A stretch of 64,000 nucleotides of DNA from Meiothermus ruber DSM 1279. GTDB lineage: Bacteria; Deinococcota; Deinococci; Deinococcales; Thermaceae. Location of the stretch: the NCBI RefSeq assembly GCF_000024425.1, contig NC_013946.1:248001-312000 (forward strand). Reading direction: 5' to 3'. Numbering within the stretch: position 1 is the stretch's first letter; the number at the start of each line of letters is the position of its first letter. The translations under genes were made by a program, and so were the position numbers. The notes under the pieces are model-generated. The model was not told the origin of the DNA. It worked only from the letters and a program-made list of their open reading frames with translations, and did not search any database. Positions 1 to 11,644 of the stretch are shown piece after piece.

Positions 1-17
1 TGACAGCGCTTTCAAAA
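1..17. promoter_or_regulatory. LacI-type operator, imperfect copy
   Basis: TGACAGCGCTTTCA at 1-14 differs by one base from the core TGAAAGCGCTTTCA of the perfect palindrome at 1135-1152. It lies about 50 bp before the LacI-family gene, which suggests autoregulation. Its upstream part is cut by the window edge. Confidence 0.6.
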
Positions 18-65
18 TCTGATTTACTCTTCCCTCAGAAACCTAAAGCAGTTCTAGAGGTCAGC

Positions 66-1094
66 ATGCGCGAAGCCGTAACCCTTAGCGATGTAGCCCG
101 TGAGGCCGGAGTCTCGCCCAGCACCGTTTCGCGGGTGATCAATGGCACGGCTCGAGTAGCTGCCAGCAAGCGGGAAGCCGTTCTCAGGGCCATTGAGCGC
201 CTGCACTACCGCCCCAACATCATGGCTAAGGGCCTGGCCCAGGGTCGCTCGCTCACCATCGGGGTCATCACCCAGGAGATCAGCAGCCCCTACTACGCCG
301 AGATGCTCAAGGGGGTGGAACAGGCCCTCGAGGGCACCGCCTACCACCCCATCTTTGCCAGCGGACACTGGCGGGTTGACCAGGAAGAGGCGGCCTTGAA
401 GGTGCTGGTGGGCCGCCAGGTGGATGGTCTGATCGTGATGGACGGCAGCGTGCCGGAGGAGCGCCTGAAGGAACTGGCCCACACCATGCCGGTGGTGGTG
501 GTGGGCCGCAGGATACCAGGTTTGCAATGCCTGGGTATAGACAACCGACGGGCAGCCTATGAGGGCGTCCAGCACCTGATTGAGCTGGGCCATCGCCGGA
601 TTGCCCACATTGCCGGCCCCACCTCCCATCCCGACTCTATCGAGCGCCTCGAGGGCTACCGGGCGGCCCTCGAGGATGCCCATATCCCCTTCGACCCCGC
701 CTTGGTGGTGGTGGGGGACTACATGGAGCAGTCCGGGGTGCTGGCCGTCGAGGCGCTGCTGGCTCGAGGCGCTCTGTTCACCGCCATTTTCGCCGCCAAC
801 GACCAGATGGCCTACGGCGCCAATGTGGCCCTGTACCGCCGGGGAATTCGCGTTCCCCACGATGTCTCGCTGGTGGGCTTCGACGATCTACCCAGCTCCA
901 GCTACTTCACCCCACCCCTCACCACCGTCCGCCAGCCGGGCCCGGCCATGGGCTGGGAGGCTGCGCGCCTGATGCTGGCCCTCCTCGAGGGGCGCGATTA
1001 CACCCCTAAACCCCTCTCCACCCACCTGGTGGTACGGGAATCCACAGCCCTGATCCGTTCTACGGGCGCCCTGGCTGCGCACCTGTTGACCTGA
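66..1094 (+). CDS. LacI/GalR-family transcriptional regulator of the xylan locus
   Basis: A 342-residue protein of normal LacI-family length. The N-terminal helix-turn-helix (about residues 6-27, with TLSDVAREAGVSPSTVSRVIN spread over it) is typical of the family, and the remainder fits a periplasmic-binding-protein-like effector domain that dimerises and binds a sugar. The ATG at 66 follows a short AGAGG ribosome site. The gene is co-directional with, and directly upstream of, a sugar ABC transporter and three glycoside hydrolases. AAGCGCTTT palindromes occur in front of both the gene and the transporter, so it probably represses both until a xylan-derived sugar is present. The inducer is inferred from the neighbours. 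Confidence 0.93.
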   Translation: MREAVTLSDVAREAGVSPSTVSRVINGTARVAASKREAVLRAIERLHYRPNIMAKGLAQGRSLTIGVITQEISSPYYAEMLKGVEQALEGTAYHPIFASGHWRVDQEEAALKVLVGRQVDGLIVMDGSVPEERLKELAHTMPVVVVGRRIPGLQCLGIDNRRAAYEGVQHLIELGHRRIAHIAGPTSHPDSIERLEGYRAALEDAHIPFDPALVVVGDYMEQSGVLAVEALLARGALFTAIFAANDQMAYGANVALYRRGIRVPHDVSLVGFDDLPSSSYFTPPLTTVRQPGPAMGWEAARLMLALLEGRDYTPKPLSTHLVVRESTALIRSTGALAAHLLT

Positions 1095-1134
1095 CGGCTG
1101 GAGTGAAGGAGGTGATGAAGGCTATCTGAATAAC

Positions 1135-1165
1135 TTTGAAAGCGCTTTCAAAACCGGCTTAGGCA
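1135..1165 (+). promoter_or_regulatory. Perfect 18-bp LacI-type operator overlapping transporter promoter
   Basis: TTTGAAAGCGCTTTCAAA at 1135-1152 is a perfect inverted repeat. It contains a possible -35 box (TTGAAA, 1136-1141); a weak -10 (TAGGCA, 1160-1165) follows 18 bp later. Binding here by the adjacent LacI-type protein would block transcription of the binding-protein gene. Confidence 0.75.
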
Positions 1166-1188
1166 ATCTGCTTGTTTAGGAGGAAACC

Positions 1189-2421
1189 ATGAAGCAAATC
1201 CCATCGCTGCTGGCACTGCTGGTACTGTTTGGACTGGGCCTGGCCCAGAAAACCACCCTCACGGTTGGGGTCTTTCCCAACCTGGACGACGCCCTTAAAG
1301 CCCAGATACAGCTGTTCAACAAGAAGTACCCCGACGTCGAGGTCAAGCTGGTAATCCAGCAGTACGCCGACCACCACAACGCCCTCACCACCGCCCTGGC
1401 TACCGGGCAGGGCCTGCCCGACGTGGCGGCCATCGAGATTGGCTTTGTGGGCCGCTTTGCCGAGGGGCAGGGTTTCGAGGATCTGAACAAGGCCCCCTAC
1501 AACGCCGGGCAGTACAAGCGGTTCTTTACCCCCTACACCATCGCCCAGGCCACCGCGTCGGATGGCCGGTTTATTGCCATGCCGGTGGACATCGGCCCCG
1601 GCACCTTCTTCTACCGGGTGGATATCCTGCAAAAAGCCGGTGTAGACCCCAAGAACATGATGACCTGGCCGGGCTACATTGCAGCAGGCCGCAAGATCAA
1701 GGCCACCACCGGCGCTTTCCTGATTGCCGATGCTTCCGATGTGGCCTGGATCAATATCTTCGCCACCACCCCGGCCAATACCAGCCCCTACTTCGATGCC
1801 CAGGGCAAGGTGATTGTGGACAGCCCCCGCTTTGTGCGGGCCTTTGAGCTGGCTAAAAACATTCGTGCGGCTGGGCTGGATGCCCGGGTTGGGGCCTGGA
1901 CCAACGAGTGGTACGATGCTTTCAAAAAAGGTACCGTGGCCACGCAGTTCTCTGGGGCCTGGCTGCAAGGCCACCTGCAAAACTGGATGGCCCCCGAAAC
2001 CAAGGGACTGTGGCGGGTGCAGCAACTGCCCGAGGGGATGTACGCGTCCTGGGGTGGTAGCTTCTACGCCATTCCCACCACTTCCAAGAACAAGGCCCTG
2101 GCCTGGGAGCTCATCAAGTTTGTAACTACCACCAAAGAAGCGCAGGTGGCTGCTTTTAGGGCCATCGGCGCCTTCCCCTCTCTATTGTCGGCCCAGGAAG
2201 ACCCCTCCTTTAACGAGCCCATTGAGTTCTTGGGTGGTCAGCAGGCCCGGCTGCTCTGGCGCGACGCAGCCCGCCGGGTCAAGCCCCTCAAAGCTAATAA
2301 GTATGACCGCATCGCCAACGAGATTCTGACCCAGGCGCTGTCCCAGGTGCTGGACGAGGGCAAGGACATCCAGGCTGCCCTGACTGAAGCCAAGCGGCTC
2401 ATCGAACGCCGTATGCGCTAG
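1189..2421 (+). CDS. Sugar ABC transporter substrate-binding protein (family 1)
   Basis: A 410-residue extracellular solute-binding protein. Residues 1-20 form a signal peptide ending in LAQ, and the mature part opens with KTTLTVGVFPN, typical of carbohydrate-binding lipoprotein-like receptors. The ATG follows a strong TAGGAGGA ribosome site at 1177-1184. It is the first gene after the palindromic operator and is followed by two permeases, giving the usual order binding protein, MalF-like, MalG-like. No ATPase gene is present, so a shared MsmK-type ATPase elsewhere probably energises the system. Substrate is inferred to be a xylo-oligosaccharide from the GH10, GH1 and GH43 genes downstream. 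Confidence 0.93.
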   Translation: MKQIPSLLALLVLFGLGLAQKTTLTVGVFPNLDDALKAQIQLFNKKYPDVEVKLVIQQYADHHNALTTALATGQGLPDVAAIEIGFVGRFAEGQGFEDLNKAPYNAGQYKRFFTPYTIAQATASDGRFIAMPVDIGPGTFFYRVDILQKAGVDPKNMMTWPGYIAAGRKIKATTGAFLIADASDVAWINIFATTPANTSPYFDAQGKVIVDSPRFVRAFELAKNIRAAGLDARVGAWTNEWYDAFKKGTVATQFSGAWLQGHLQNWMAPETKGLWRVQQLPEGMYASWGGSFYAIPTTSKNKALAWELIKFVTTTKEAQVAAFRAIGAFPSLLSAQEDPSFNEPIEFLGGQQARLLWRDAARRVKPLKANKYDRIANEILTQALSQVLDEGKDIQAALTEAKRLIERRMR

Positions 2422-2472
2422 CCCAACGGGGGGAGGAGGGTAGGCCCTTCTCCCTCTTTCTGAGGAGCATCC

Positions 2473-3456
2473 GTGCGAAAGTCTGTTCGCATCCCAACCT
2501 CCGGCCATGCCGGCCCCAGCCTGGCTATGCGCTGGAGCAGCTTCCAGCGCCGCTATGCGCCCTACATTTTTGTCAGTCCCTTTTTCATCCTTTTCCTGAT
2601 TTTTGGCCTGTACCCCACGCTGTTTTCTCTGTACATGTCCTTTCAGGCCTGGACGCCCAGCGACGGGTGGGGCCGGTGGAAGTACGTGGGCCTCGAGAAC
2701 TACACCTTCACCCTGACCGACCCCATGTTCTGGCGCTCCATGTGGAACACCGTCTGGCTGGGGGTGTTCTCGGGTATCCCACAGCACCTGATTGCCATTC
2801 CGCTGGCCTTTGTGATTCACATGGTGCTCAGCCGCTTCAAGACCTTTGTCACGGCGGTTTACTTCCTCCCCTACATCACTTCTTCGGTGGCCATTGCCCT
2901 CATCTTCAACACCCTTTTTGCCACCAACAACGGTGTTATCAACCTGGTGATCGCCCACCTCAACACCTGGCCTCTGCTGGGTGCGCTGCTGCCCGACCAG
3001 AACATCAACTGGTTCACCAGCGCCAACATCAAGTACGCCCTTGCACTGGTGGTAATCTGGCAGTTTACCGGCTGGAACACTCTGCTCTACCTCTCGGCCA
3101 TCCAGGCCATTCCCAAAGACCTTTACGAAGCCGCTGCGGTGGATGGGGCCACCCGCGTTCAGCAGTTCCGCTACATCACCCTGCCCCTTCTGCGGCCCAT
3201 GATGTTTTTTGCTGTTAGCCTCACCATCATTGGCAACATGCAGCTTTTTGAGCAGCCCTTTGTGTTGCTGAACGGGGGCGCCAGCGCGGCCACACCGGGG
3301 GGACAGACCGCCACCATGTACATGTACCGCACGGCTTTTGAGTGGCTTGAGATGGGCACGGCGGCTTCCATCGCCTGGATACTCTTCGTTTTTATCGGCA
3401 TACTCACCTACCTCAACAACCTGATTTTTGGGCGTGCAGCTCGAGGAGGCGATTAG
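2473..3456 (+). CDS. Sugar ABC transporter permease (MalF/UgpA type)
   Basis: A 327-residue inner-membrane permease with several hydrophobic segments and the ATPase-contacting EAA loop near residue 218 (YEAAAVDGATRVQQF, then TLPLL). The start used is GTG at 2473, 9 nt after a GAGGAG-like site; an ATG at 2527 would remove 18 polar residues and is possible. It lies 51 bp after the binding-protein gene and 1 bp before the second permease. It should form the heterodimeric channel with the next product. Confidence 0.93.
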   Translation: MRKSVRIPTSGHAGPSLAMRWSSFQRRYAPYIFVSPFFILFLIFGLYPTLFSLYMSFQAWTPSDGWGRWKYVGLENYTFTLTDPMFWRSMWNTVWLGVFSGIPQHLIAIPLAFVIHMVLSRFKTFVTAVYFLPYITSSVAIALIFNTLFATNNGVINLVIAHLNTWPLLGALLPDQNINWFTSANIKYALALVVIWQFTGWNTLLYLSAIQAIPKDLYEAAAVDGATRVQQFRYITLPLLRPMMFFAVSLTIIGNMQLFEQPFVLLNGGASAATPGGQTATMYMYRTAFEWLEMGTAASIAWILFVFIGILTYLNNLIFGRAARGGD

Positions 3457-3457
3457 T

Positions 3458-4297
3458 ATGGCTCGAGTTTCCCCGGGGGGTTGGCTGCTGCGCCTGGGGG
3501 GGTACGCCCTCCTGGTGCTGGGTGGGGTGCTGACCATCGCGCCGTTCTACTTTATGTTCGTGTTTGCGACGCACCAGCGCTCGGAAATTTTCGGCTTTCC
3601 ACCCCCCATCTGGTTTGGAGAACACTTCCTGACCAACTACCAGATTCTGATCGAGAAGATACCCTTCTGGCGGGCTTACTGGAACAACTTTTACCTGGCC
3701 CTGATGACCACCATCACCAGCCTGTTCTTTTGCAGTCTGGCTGGTTTTGGCTTTGCCATGTACCAGTTCCGCTGGCGCGAACAGCTCTTTGCGGTGGTCA
3801 TGGCGACCTTGTTGATACCCGCCATTCTCAACCTGATTCCCTTCTATTTGCTCATCTACCAGATCGGCTGGATCAACACCCCCAAAGCCCTCTGGGTGCC
3901 GGCCATGGCCGGTGCGCTGGGCATCTTCCTGATGCGGCAGTACATCATCTCGGCCATTCCCAAGGAACTGGTGGATGCGGCGCGAATTGATGGCTGCAGC
4001 GAGTTCCAGATTTACTGGCGCATCGTGCTGCCCCTGATCCGCCCGGCCCTGGGCACCCTGGGCCTGATTACCTTTATCGGCTCATGGAACCGCTTTGCCG
4101 ATGTGAACGTGATTATGCGTACCCAGGAGACCAAAACCCTGCCGGTGGTGCTGCGCACCCTGCAAGGGGCCACCGACGTGGAGTGGGGGGCCATTATGGC
4201 CGGGACGGCCCTGCTGGTTGCCCCGCTGCTGCTGGTGTTTGCCCTGGCGGCCCGGCAGCTCATGGAGGGGTTGACCTCGGGGGCGGTCAAGAGCTAA
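3458..4297 (+). CDS. Sugar ABC transporter permease (MalG/UgpE type)
   Basis: A 279-residue permease with about six transmembrane segments and an EAA loop (VDAARIDGCSEFQIYWR) before LPLIRP. The ATG at 3458 is chosen because a CGAGGAGGC ribosome site sits at 3442-3450; a TTG at 3428 lies inside the previous gene. Only one base separates it from the upstream permease stop, so the two are probably translationally coupled. It completes the membrane part of the presumed xylo-oligosaccharide importer. Confidence 0.93.
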   Translation: MARVSPGGWLLRLGGYALLVLGGVLTIAPFYFMFVFATHQRSEIFGFPPPIWFGEHFLTNYQILIEKIPFWRAYWNNFYLALMTTITSLFFCSLAGFGFAMYQFRWREQLFAVVMATLLIPAILNLIPFYLLIYQIGWINTPKALWVPAMAGALGIFLMRQYIISAIPKELVDAARIDGCSEFQIYWRIVLPLIRPALGTLGLITFIGSWNRFADVNVIMRTQETKTLPVVLRTLQGATDVEWGAIMAGTALLVAPLLLVFALAARQLMEGLTSGAVKS

Positions 4298-4386
4298 GGC
4301 GGCACGGAAAAGTTGAAGAACGGTTCCACCTTATGGGCCGGGCTCGAGGTTCATTACGGCCGATTCCATACGCGATAGGAGGTTAG

Positions 4387-5388
4387 ATGTACCTAACTCG
4401 CTGGACTTTCGTGGGGGTTTGCTTGGGACTGATGGTATGGGCCCAGCCCGGCCCGCCGCTGCGAAGCCTGGCCGAGGCTCGGAAAATTCAGATCGGAGCG
4501 GCTGTGGAACCGAGTCTGCTGCTGCAGGAACCCCAGTACGCCCAGGTGCTGGCTCGGGAGTTCAACCTGGTGGTGGCCGAGAACGTGATGAAGTGGGGGG
4601 CCTTGCAGACCGCTCGAGGTGAGTACAACTTTGCCGCTGCCGACCTGCTTCTGAACTTTGCCCAGAGGAACCGGCAGGCGGTGCGGGGGCATACCCTGGT
4701 CTGGCACCAGCAACTGCCCCGCTGGATGTACGGCAGTTTTACCTCGGCCGAGATGGAGGCCATCCTGAGCGATCACATCCGCACCGTGGTGGGGCGTTAC
4801 CGCGGCCAAATCGCCTACTGGGACGTGGTGAACGAGGCGATCGGCGACGATGCCCGGCTGCGCTCGACGCCCTTCGATGTGCTGCCCGGCTACCTGGAAA
4901 AAGCCTTTCGGCTGGCCCGTGCGGCCGACCCCAGCGCCAAGCTGTTCTACAACGACTACGGGGCCGAGGGCCTGGGGGCCAAGTCGGATGCCATCTACGC
5001 GCTTCTGAAGGAGCTCAGAGCAAGGGGGGTGCCGGTGGATGGGGTGGGCTTCCAGGTGCACGTGGACTCGAGCTTCTCCCCCAGGCAGGTGCGGATGGCC
5101 GAGAACCTCGAGCGCTTCGCCCAGCTCGGACTGGAAATTCACATCACCGAGATGGACGTGCTGCTAAGTAGCACCGGCTCCAGAGCCGAACGGCTCGAGA
5201 GGCAGGCCCAGGTGTACCGCGAAGTGCTGCAAGTCTGCTTGCGCCAGCCCCGCTGCAAGGTCTTCACCCTGTGGGGCTTTACCGATGCCCACTCCTGGCG
5301 GGGGGCCAGCGAGCCCCTCATCTTCGACGTGGATTACCAACCCAAACCGGCCTACTTTGCCCTCCAGCGCACCTTACAACAACCCTAA
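4387..5388 (+). CDS. Secreted endo-1,4-beta-xylanase, GH10
   Basis: A 333-residue protein with a short signal peptide (residues 1-19, ending VWAQ) followed by a single GH10 catalytic barrel of usual length. The acid/base glutamate is E150 in WDVVNEAI and the nucleophile is E255 in ITEMD; the substrate-site patterns RGHTLVWHQQLP and the late aromatic WGFTDAHSW also fit. No carbohydrate-binding module or S-layer domain is attached. It should cut xylan backbone outside the cell and feed oligosaccharides to the upstream ABC system. A GGAGG ribosome site precedes the ATG. It lies 90 bp after the permease gene and is probably co-transcribed. Confidence 0.95.
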   Translation: MYLTRWTFVGVCLGLMVWAQPGPPLRSLAEARKIQIGAAVEPSLLLQEPQYAQVLAREFNLVVAENVMKWGALQTARGEYNFAAADLLLNFAQRNRQAVRGHTLVWHQQLPRWMYGSFTSAEMEAILSDHIRTVVGRYRGQIAYWDVVNEAIGDDARLRSTPFDVLPGYLEKAFRLARAADPSAKLFYNDYGAEGLGAKSDAIYALLKELRARGVPVDGVGFQVHVDSSFSPRQVRMAENLERFAQLGLEIHITEMDVLLSSTGSRAERLERQAQVYREVLQVCLRQPRCKVFTLWGFTDAHSWRGASEPLIFDVDYQPKPAYFALQRTLQQP

Positions 5389-5396
5389 GGAGACCT

Positions 5397-6727
<1,331 letters not shown>

Positions 6728-6731
<4 letters not shown>

Positions 6732-8326
6732 CCCGGATCCTCAACCCCATCCTGCGGGGCTTCCACCCCGACCCCTCCATCCTGCGGGTGGGGGACGACT
6801 ACTTCATCGCCACCTCCACCTTCGAGTGGTGGCCGGGGGTGCGGCTGCACCACTCGCGCGACCTGGTGCACTGGCGGCCCATCGGCTACGCCCTGACCCG
6901 CACCTCGCAGCTCGAGATGCTGGGCAACCCCGACTCCGGGGGCATCTGGGCCCCCTGCCTGAGCCACGATGGGGCGCAGTTCTACCTCATCTACACCGAC
7001 GTGAAAACCTGGGGCAACGGCGAGGTCTTCAAGGATGCGCACAACTACCTGGTAACCGCTCCAAGCATCGAAGGCCCCTGGTCGGAGCCGGTGTACCTCA
7101 ATTCCTCGGGCTTCGACCCCTCGCTCTTCCACGACGAGGACGGGCGCAAATGGCTCTTGAATATGCGCTGGGATCACCGCAAGGGCCGCAACGCCTTTGC
7201 CGGCATCCTGCTGCAAGAGTACGACCCCCAGCAAAAGCGGCTGGTGGGGCCGGTGCACAACATCTTCCGGGGAACCCCCCTGGGCGTGACCGAGGGGCCG
7301 CACCTGTACAAGAAGGACGGCTGGTACTACCTGGTGGTGGCCGAAGGCGGTACGACCTATGCCCACGCGGTGACGGTGGCCCGCTCGCAGCGCATTGAGG
7401 GGCCCTACGAGGTGGATCCCTGCTACCCCACCCTGACCGCTCGAGGCCACCCGGAACTACCCCTGCAAAAAGCCGGCCACGCCTCGCTGGTGCAGACCCA
7501 GCAGGGGGAGTGGTACATGGCCCACCTGGTCGGGCGCCCCCTCGAGCCCCCCCAGGCCCTGCGCCGCCACTGCCCGCTGGGCCGCGAAACGGCCTTGCAA
7601 AAGATCCGCTGGAGCCCGGATGGCTGGCCCCGGCTCTGGCACGGGAGCAATACCCCGGCCCTGGAGGTGGAAGCCCCGGCCCTTCCCGCCCACCCCTGGC
7701 CGAAGGAACCCGAACGCGACGACTTCGAAGCGCCAACCCTGAGCCTCCACTTCCAGACCCTGCGCCACCCCCCCGATCCCTCCTGGCTCTCGCTCACCGA
7801 GCGCCCCAGCTACCTGCGCCTTTTTGGCCGGGAGTCGCTCAGTTCGCGCCACCGCCAGAGCCTGGTGGCCCGCCGCCTGCAGCACTTTTACGCCGAGGCC
7901 GAGACGGTGCTGGAGTTCGAACCCCAGCACTTCCAGCAGATGGCCGGGCTGGTCTGCTACTACGACACTGGCAACTGGGTCTACCTACGGGTGAGCCGCG
8001 ATGAAGCACTGGGCAAAACCCTTAGCATCCTGACCTGTGACAACGGCCACTACGACGAACCGCTGGATGGGGAGCTGGGAATCGAGGGCTGGTCAAGGGT
8101 CTACCTCAAGGTGCGATACCAGCGCGATACCTTTGGCTTCGCCTACTCAGCCAATGGCCTGGACTGGAGCGAGATTCCCCTGCGCTTCCCGGCCTACAAA
8201 CTCTCCGACGACCACTGCCGGGGGCTGGGCTTTACCGGTACCTTTATCGGGCTGTGCGCGCAGGATCTGAGCGGAGCGCGCCTGCACGCCGATTTCGACT
8301 ACTTTGTCTACCGGGGGCTCGAGTAA
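6728..8326 (+). CDS. GH43 beta-1,4-xylosidase / arabinofuranosidase
   Basis: A 532-residue protein with no signal peptide. The first ~320 residues are a five-bladed GH43 propeller with catalytic base D15 (GFHPDPSI) and general acid E189 (GVTEGPHLY); the last ~200 residues resemble the C-terminal beta-sandwich of GH43 beta-xylosidases. The ATG at 6728 overlaps the GH1 stop by four bases. It should hydrolyse xylobiose and short xylo-oligomers to xylose in the cytoplasm, completing the pathway begun by the GH10 enzyme. Arabinofuranosidase activity cannot be excluded. No terminator is seen between this gene and the rRNA promoter. Confidence 0.93.
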
Positions 8327-8331
8327 GCCTA

Positions 8332-8360
8332 TTGACATAACCCAAAGCATTTGATAATCT
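8332..8360 (+). promoter_or_regulatory. Strong sigma-A promoter of the 16S rRNA gene
   Basis: TTGACA at 8332-8337 and TAATCT at 8355-8360 are separated by 17 bp. This near-consensus promoter begins five bases after the GH43 stop and about 120 bp before the mature 16S sequence. Confidence 0.85.
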
Positions 8361-8430
8361 CCTCTTTGCGTCGCCAAACGGTGATGCGAGAATCTTGAAA
8401 GCGCAGGTTAGGAAACACATACGACAAAAA

Positions 8431-8471
8431 CGTGGTTTTCCACGTTACAAATCTTGAGCATCACAGCTCAA
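8431..8471 (+). other. 16S rRNA leader hairpins
   Basis: Two adjacent stem-loops lie in the pre-16S leader: CGTGG/CCACG with a TTTT loop (8431-8444) and TTGAGC/GCTCAA with a six-base loop (8454-8471). They may guide precursor processing or antitermination. No longer pairing with the 3' flank was found by eye. Confidence 0.5.
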
Positions 8472-8480
8472 ACCCAAATG

Positions 8481-9975
<1,495 letters not shown>

Positions 9976-9982
9976 AGTTCAT

Positions 9983-9998
9983 GCGCCCTTTGTGGCGC
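9983..9998 (+). other. Post-16S hairpin
   Basis: GCGCC/GGCGC stem with a CTTTGT loop just after the mature 16S end, likely part of the 3' processing region. Confidence 0.4.
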
Positions 9999-10072
9999 CA
10001 ATCTGGCGGCTGTCGTAGCCGAGCCAGACTTCGCGCAAGCGAAGACTCGCCTAACCTGCGCCAAGATTTATG

Positions 10073-10096
10073 CCCGCCCTTCGGGGCGGGTTTTTT
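10073..10096 (+). terminator. Rho-independent terminator of the 16S gene
   Basis: CCCGCCC (10073-10079), a TTCG loop, GGGCGGG (10084-10090) and six T residues. It ends the rRNA transcript about 105 bp after the mature 3' end. Confidence 0.93.
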
Positions 10097-10142
10097 ATTT
10101 GCGTGGTAGAACCTTCCAGGCCTTGCAGTATTCTTTATCTGG

Positions 10143-11438
10143 ATGATTCTGGATCCCACCGAACTCGAGCTACGCCAAGACCCGCTGGCTTTTTTTGTCC
10201 ACCTCTCACGCACCAGCCCCGATATCACCACCTTTCGCTTTGCTTCGGGTAAGGAGATCGTTTTTCTCAACCACCCTGACCTGATCCGGGAGGTGCTGAT
10301 TGAGCGGGCCGAGCAGTTTCATAAGTCCGACCTGACCCGCTCCTTCGCTGGAGGGATGGGCAACGGCATCCTGCTTTCCGAGGGGGAGTTCTGGAAGCAG
10401 CAGATTCGCTTGATGCGCCCGGCCTTTCACTACAAGCGCCTGCAGGGCTATGCCGAGGTGATGAGCCGCTTCACCCTGGAGATGCTTTCGCACTGGCAAA
10501 ACAGCGAAATCCGGCACATCGACGAAGACATGAACGCCCTTACCCTGCGGGTGGTGGCTAAGTGCATGTTCGACGTGGAAGCTGGCGAAGACCGCGAGAT
10601 TATGCACCAGGCCATCATGCTGGGGCAGAAGGTGGTGGGGCAGATGGTTTATGGCTGGCTCAACCTGCCCGACTGGCACCCCGGCCTCAACCGCGATGGC
10701 ATCCGGGTGGTGCGGGCCCTGAACGACATGGTGAGCCGCCATATCGCCTACCGGCGCGAGCGCGGTGACCTGGGCGACGACCTACTCTCAATGCTGCTAG
10801 AAGCCCAGAACCAGCCCGGTGTCGAGCTATCCGACCGGCAACTGCGCGACGAGGTGCTCACGGTCATTACGGCGGGTCTCGAGACCACCGCCAACGCCCT
10901 GATATGGACGTGGTATCTGCTCGACCAGCATCCAGACGTCAAGGCCCGGCTCAAGGCCGAAGTGGACAGCCTGGGCAAGCTGCCCGGCTTCGAGGATGTG
11001 CAGCGGCTGCCCTACCTGGATCAGGTCTTCAAAGAGAGCCTGCGACTGTACCCGCCGGTCTGGATCATCGGGCGGGAAAACGTGGAGGAGCTGGAGCTGG
11101 GGGGGATGCGCCTCGCGCCCAGAACCCAGATCGTGATGAGCCAGTGGGCGGCCCACCGCGACCCCCGCTTCTTCGAGCACCCCGACGAGTTCCGGCCCGA
11201 GCGCTGGACGCCGGAGTTCGAGAGGTCGCTGCCGCGCGGGGCTTACTTCCCCTTTAGCCTGGGGCCCCGGGTGTGCACTGGGCAGGGGTTTGCGACCCTC
11301 GAGTACAAGCTGATTGTAGCCACGGTTTTGCAGCAGTTTGACCTCGAGCTCGTCCGTCCCGCGCCTGTGCGCCCGGAGCCCAACTTCACCCTCTGCGCCC
11401 ATGGTGGGATGCCCATGCGGGTGCGCCGGTGGAAGTAA
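10143..11438 (+). CDS. Cytochrome P450 monooxygenase
   Basis: A 431-residue soluble P450. The oxygen-binding I-helix motif TAGLETTANAL, the ExxR pair E298/R301 (KESLRLYPP) and the haem-ligand loop FSLGPRVCTGQG with C378 are all intact. The WIIGRENVEELELGG and HGGMPMR segments recall the Thermus carotenoid hydroxylase CYP175A1, but this protein is longer by about 40 residues and the subfamily is not settled by eye. A carotenoid or fatty-acid substrate is a guess. A TATTCT box (10129-10134) ends 8 nt before the ATG and there is no ribosome site, so the mRNA is probably leaderless. No ferredoxin or reductase gene is adjacent. Confidence 0.93.
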   Translation: MILDPTELELRQDPLAFFVHLSRTSPDITTFRFASGKEIVFLNHPDLIREVLIERAEQFHKSDLTRSFAGGMGNGILLSEGEFWKQQIRLMRPAFHYKRLQGYAEVMSRFTLEMLSHWQNSEIRHIDEDMNALTLRVVAKCMFDVEAGEDREIMHQAIMLGQKVVGQMVYGWLNLPDWHPGLNRDGIRVVRALNDMVSRHIAYRRERGDLGDDLLSMLLEAQNQPGVELSDRQLRDEVLTVITAGLETTANALIWTWYLLDQHPDVKARLKAEVDSLGKLPGFEDVQRLPYLDQVFKESLRLYPPVWIIGRENVEELELGGMRLAPRTQIVMSQWAAHRDPRFFEHPDEFRPERWTPEFERSLPRGAYFPFSLGPRVCTGQGFATLEYKLIVATVLQQFDLELVRPAPVRPEPNFTLCAHGGMPMRVRRWK

Positions 11439-11443
11439 TGCCG

Positions 11444-11479
11444 GGCTGGGGTGGATTTGGAGAACCGCCCACCCCAGCC
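11444..11479 (+). terminator. Hairpin after the P450 gene
   Basis: A perfect 11-bp stem, GGCTGGGGTGG (11444-11454) with CCACCCCAGCC (11469-11479), five bases after the P450 stop. The T-run is weak, so it may act as a terminator or an mRNA-stabilising hairpin. Confidence 0.6.
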
Positions 11480-11506
11480 GAATAGTTGCTTTGAATCCGG
11501 TATTAT

Positions 11507-11644
11507 ACCGTTTCCGCTTGAATCCTTCGCCGTTGAACGAAGTCAGAGGTGAAGGATTCAAGCCGACCGAAGGGAGTAGAAAATCCTTTCGGTAGTATCG
11601 TTTAGGCTTGCCGAAGTGAACGATACTACCGAAATGCGTATTAC
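11507..11644 (+). repeat. Double-hairpin intergenic repeat, copy A
   Basis: It runs from ACCGTTTCCGCTTGAATCC to AATGCGTATTAC. It contains two stem-loops: CTTGAATCCTTC (11517-11528) with GAAGGATTCAAG (11551-11562), and GGTAGTATCGTT (11591-11602) with AACGATACTACC (11619-11630). An inverted near-identical copy lies at 14463-14591 and a partial copy at 31447-31553. The last bases supply the stop codon of the minus-strand lipoprotein gene. Confidence 0.88.

Noticed and set aside
54-860. 268-codon minus-strand frame opposite the LacI-family gene
   Set aside because: Shadow of the strongly coding plus strand in a GC-rich genome; no domain, no ribosome site.
8395-8404. LacI-type half operator in the 16S leader region
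   Set aside because: Only one half-site (TTGAAAGCGC); the other arm is missing.
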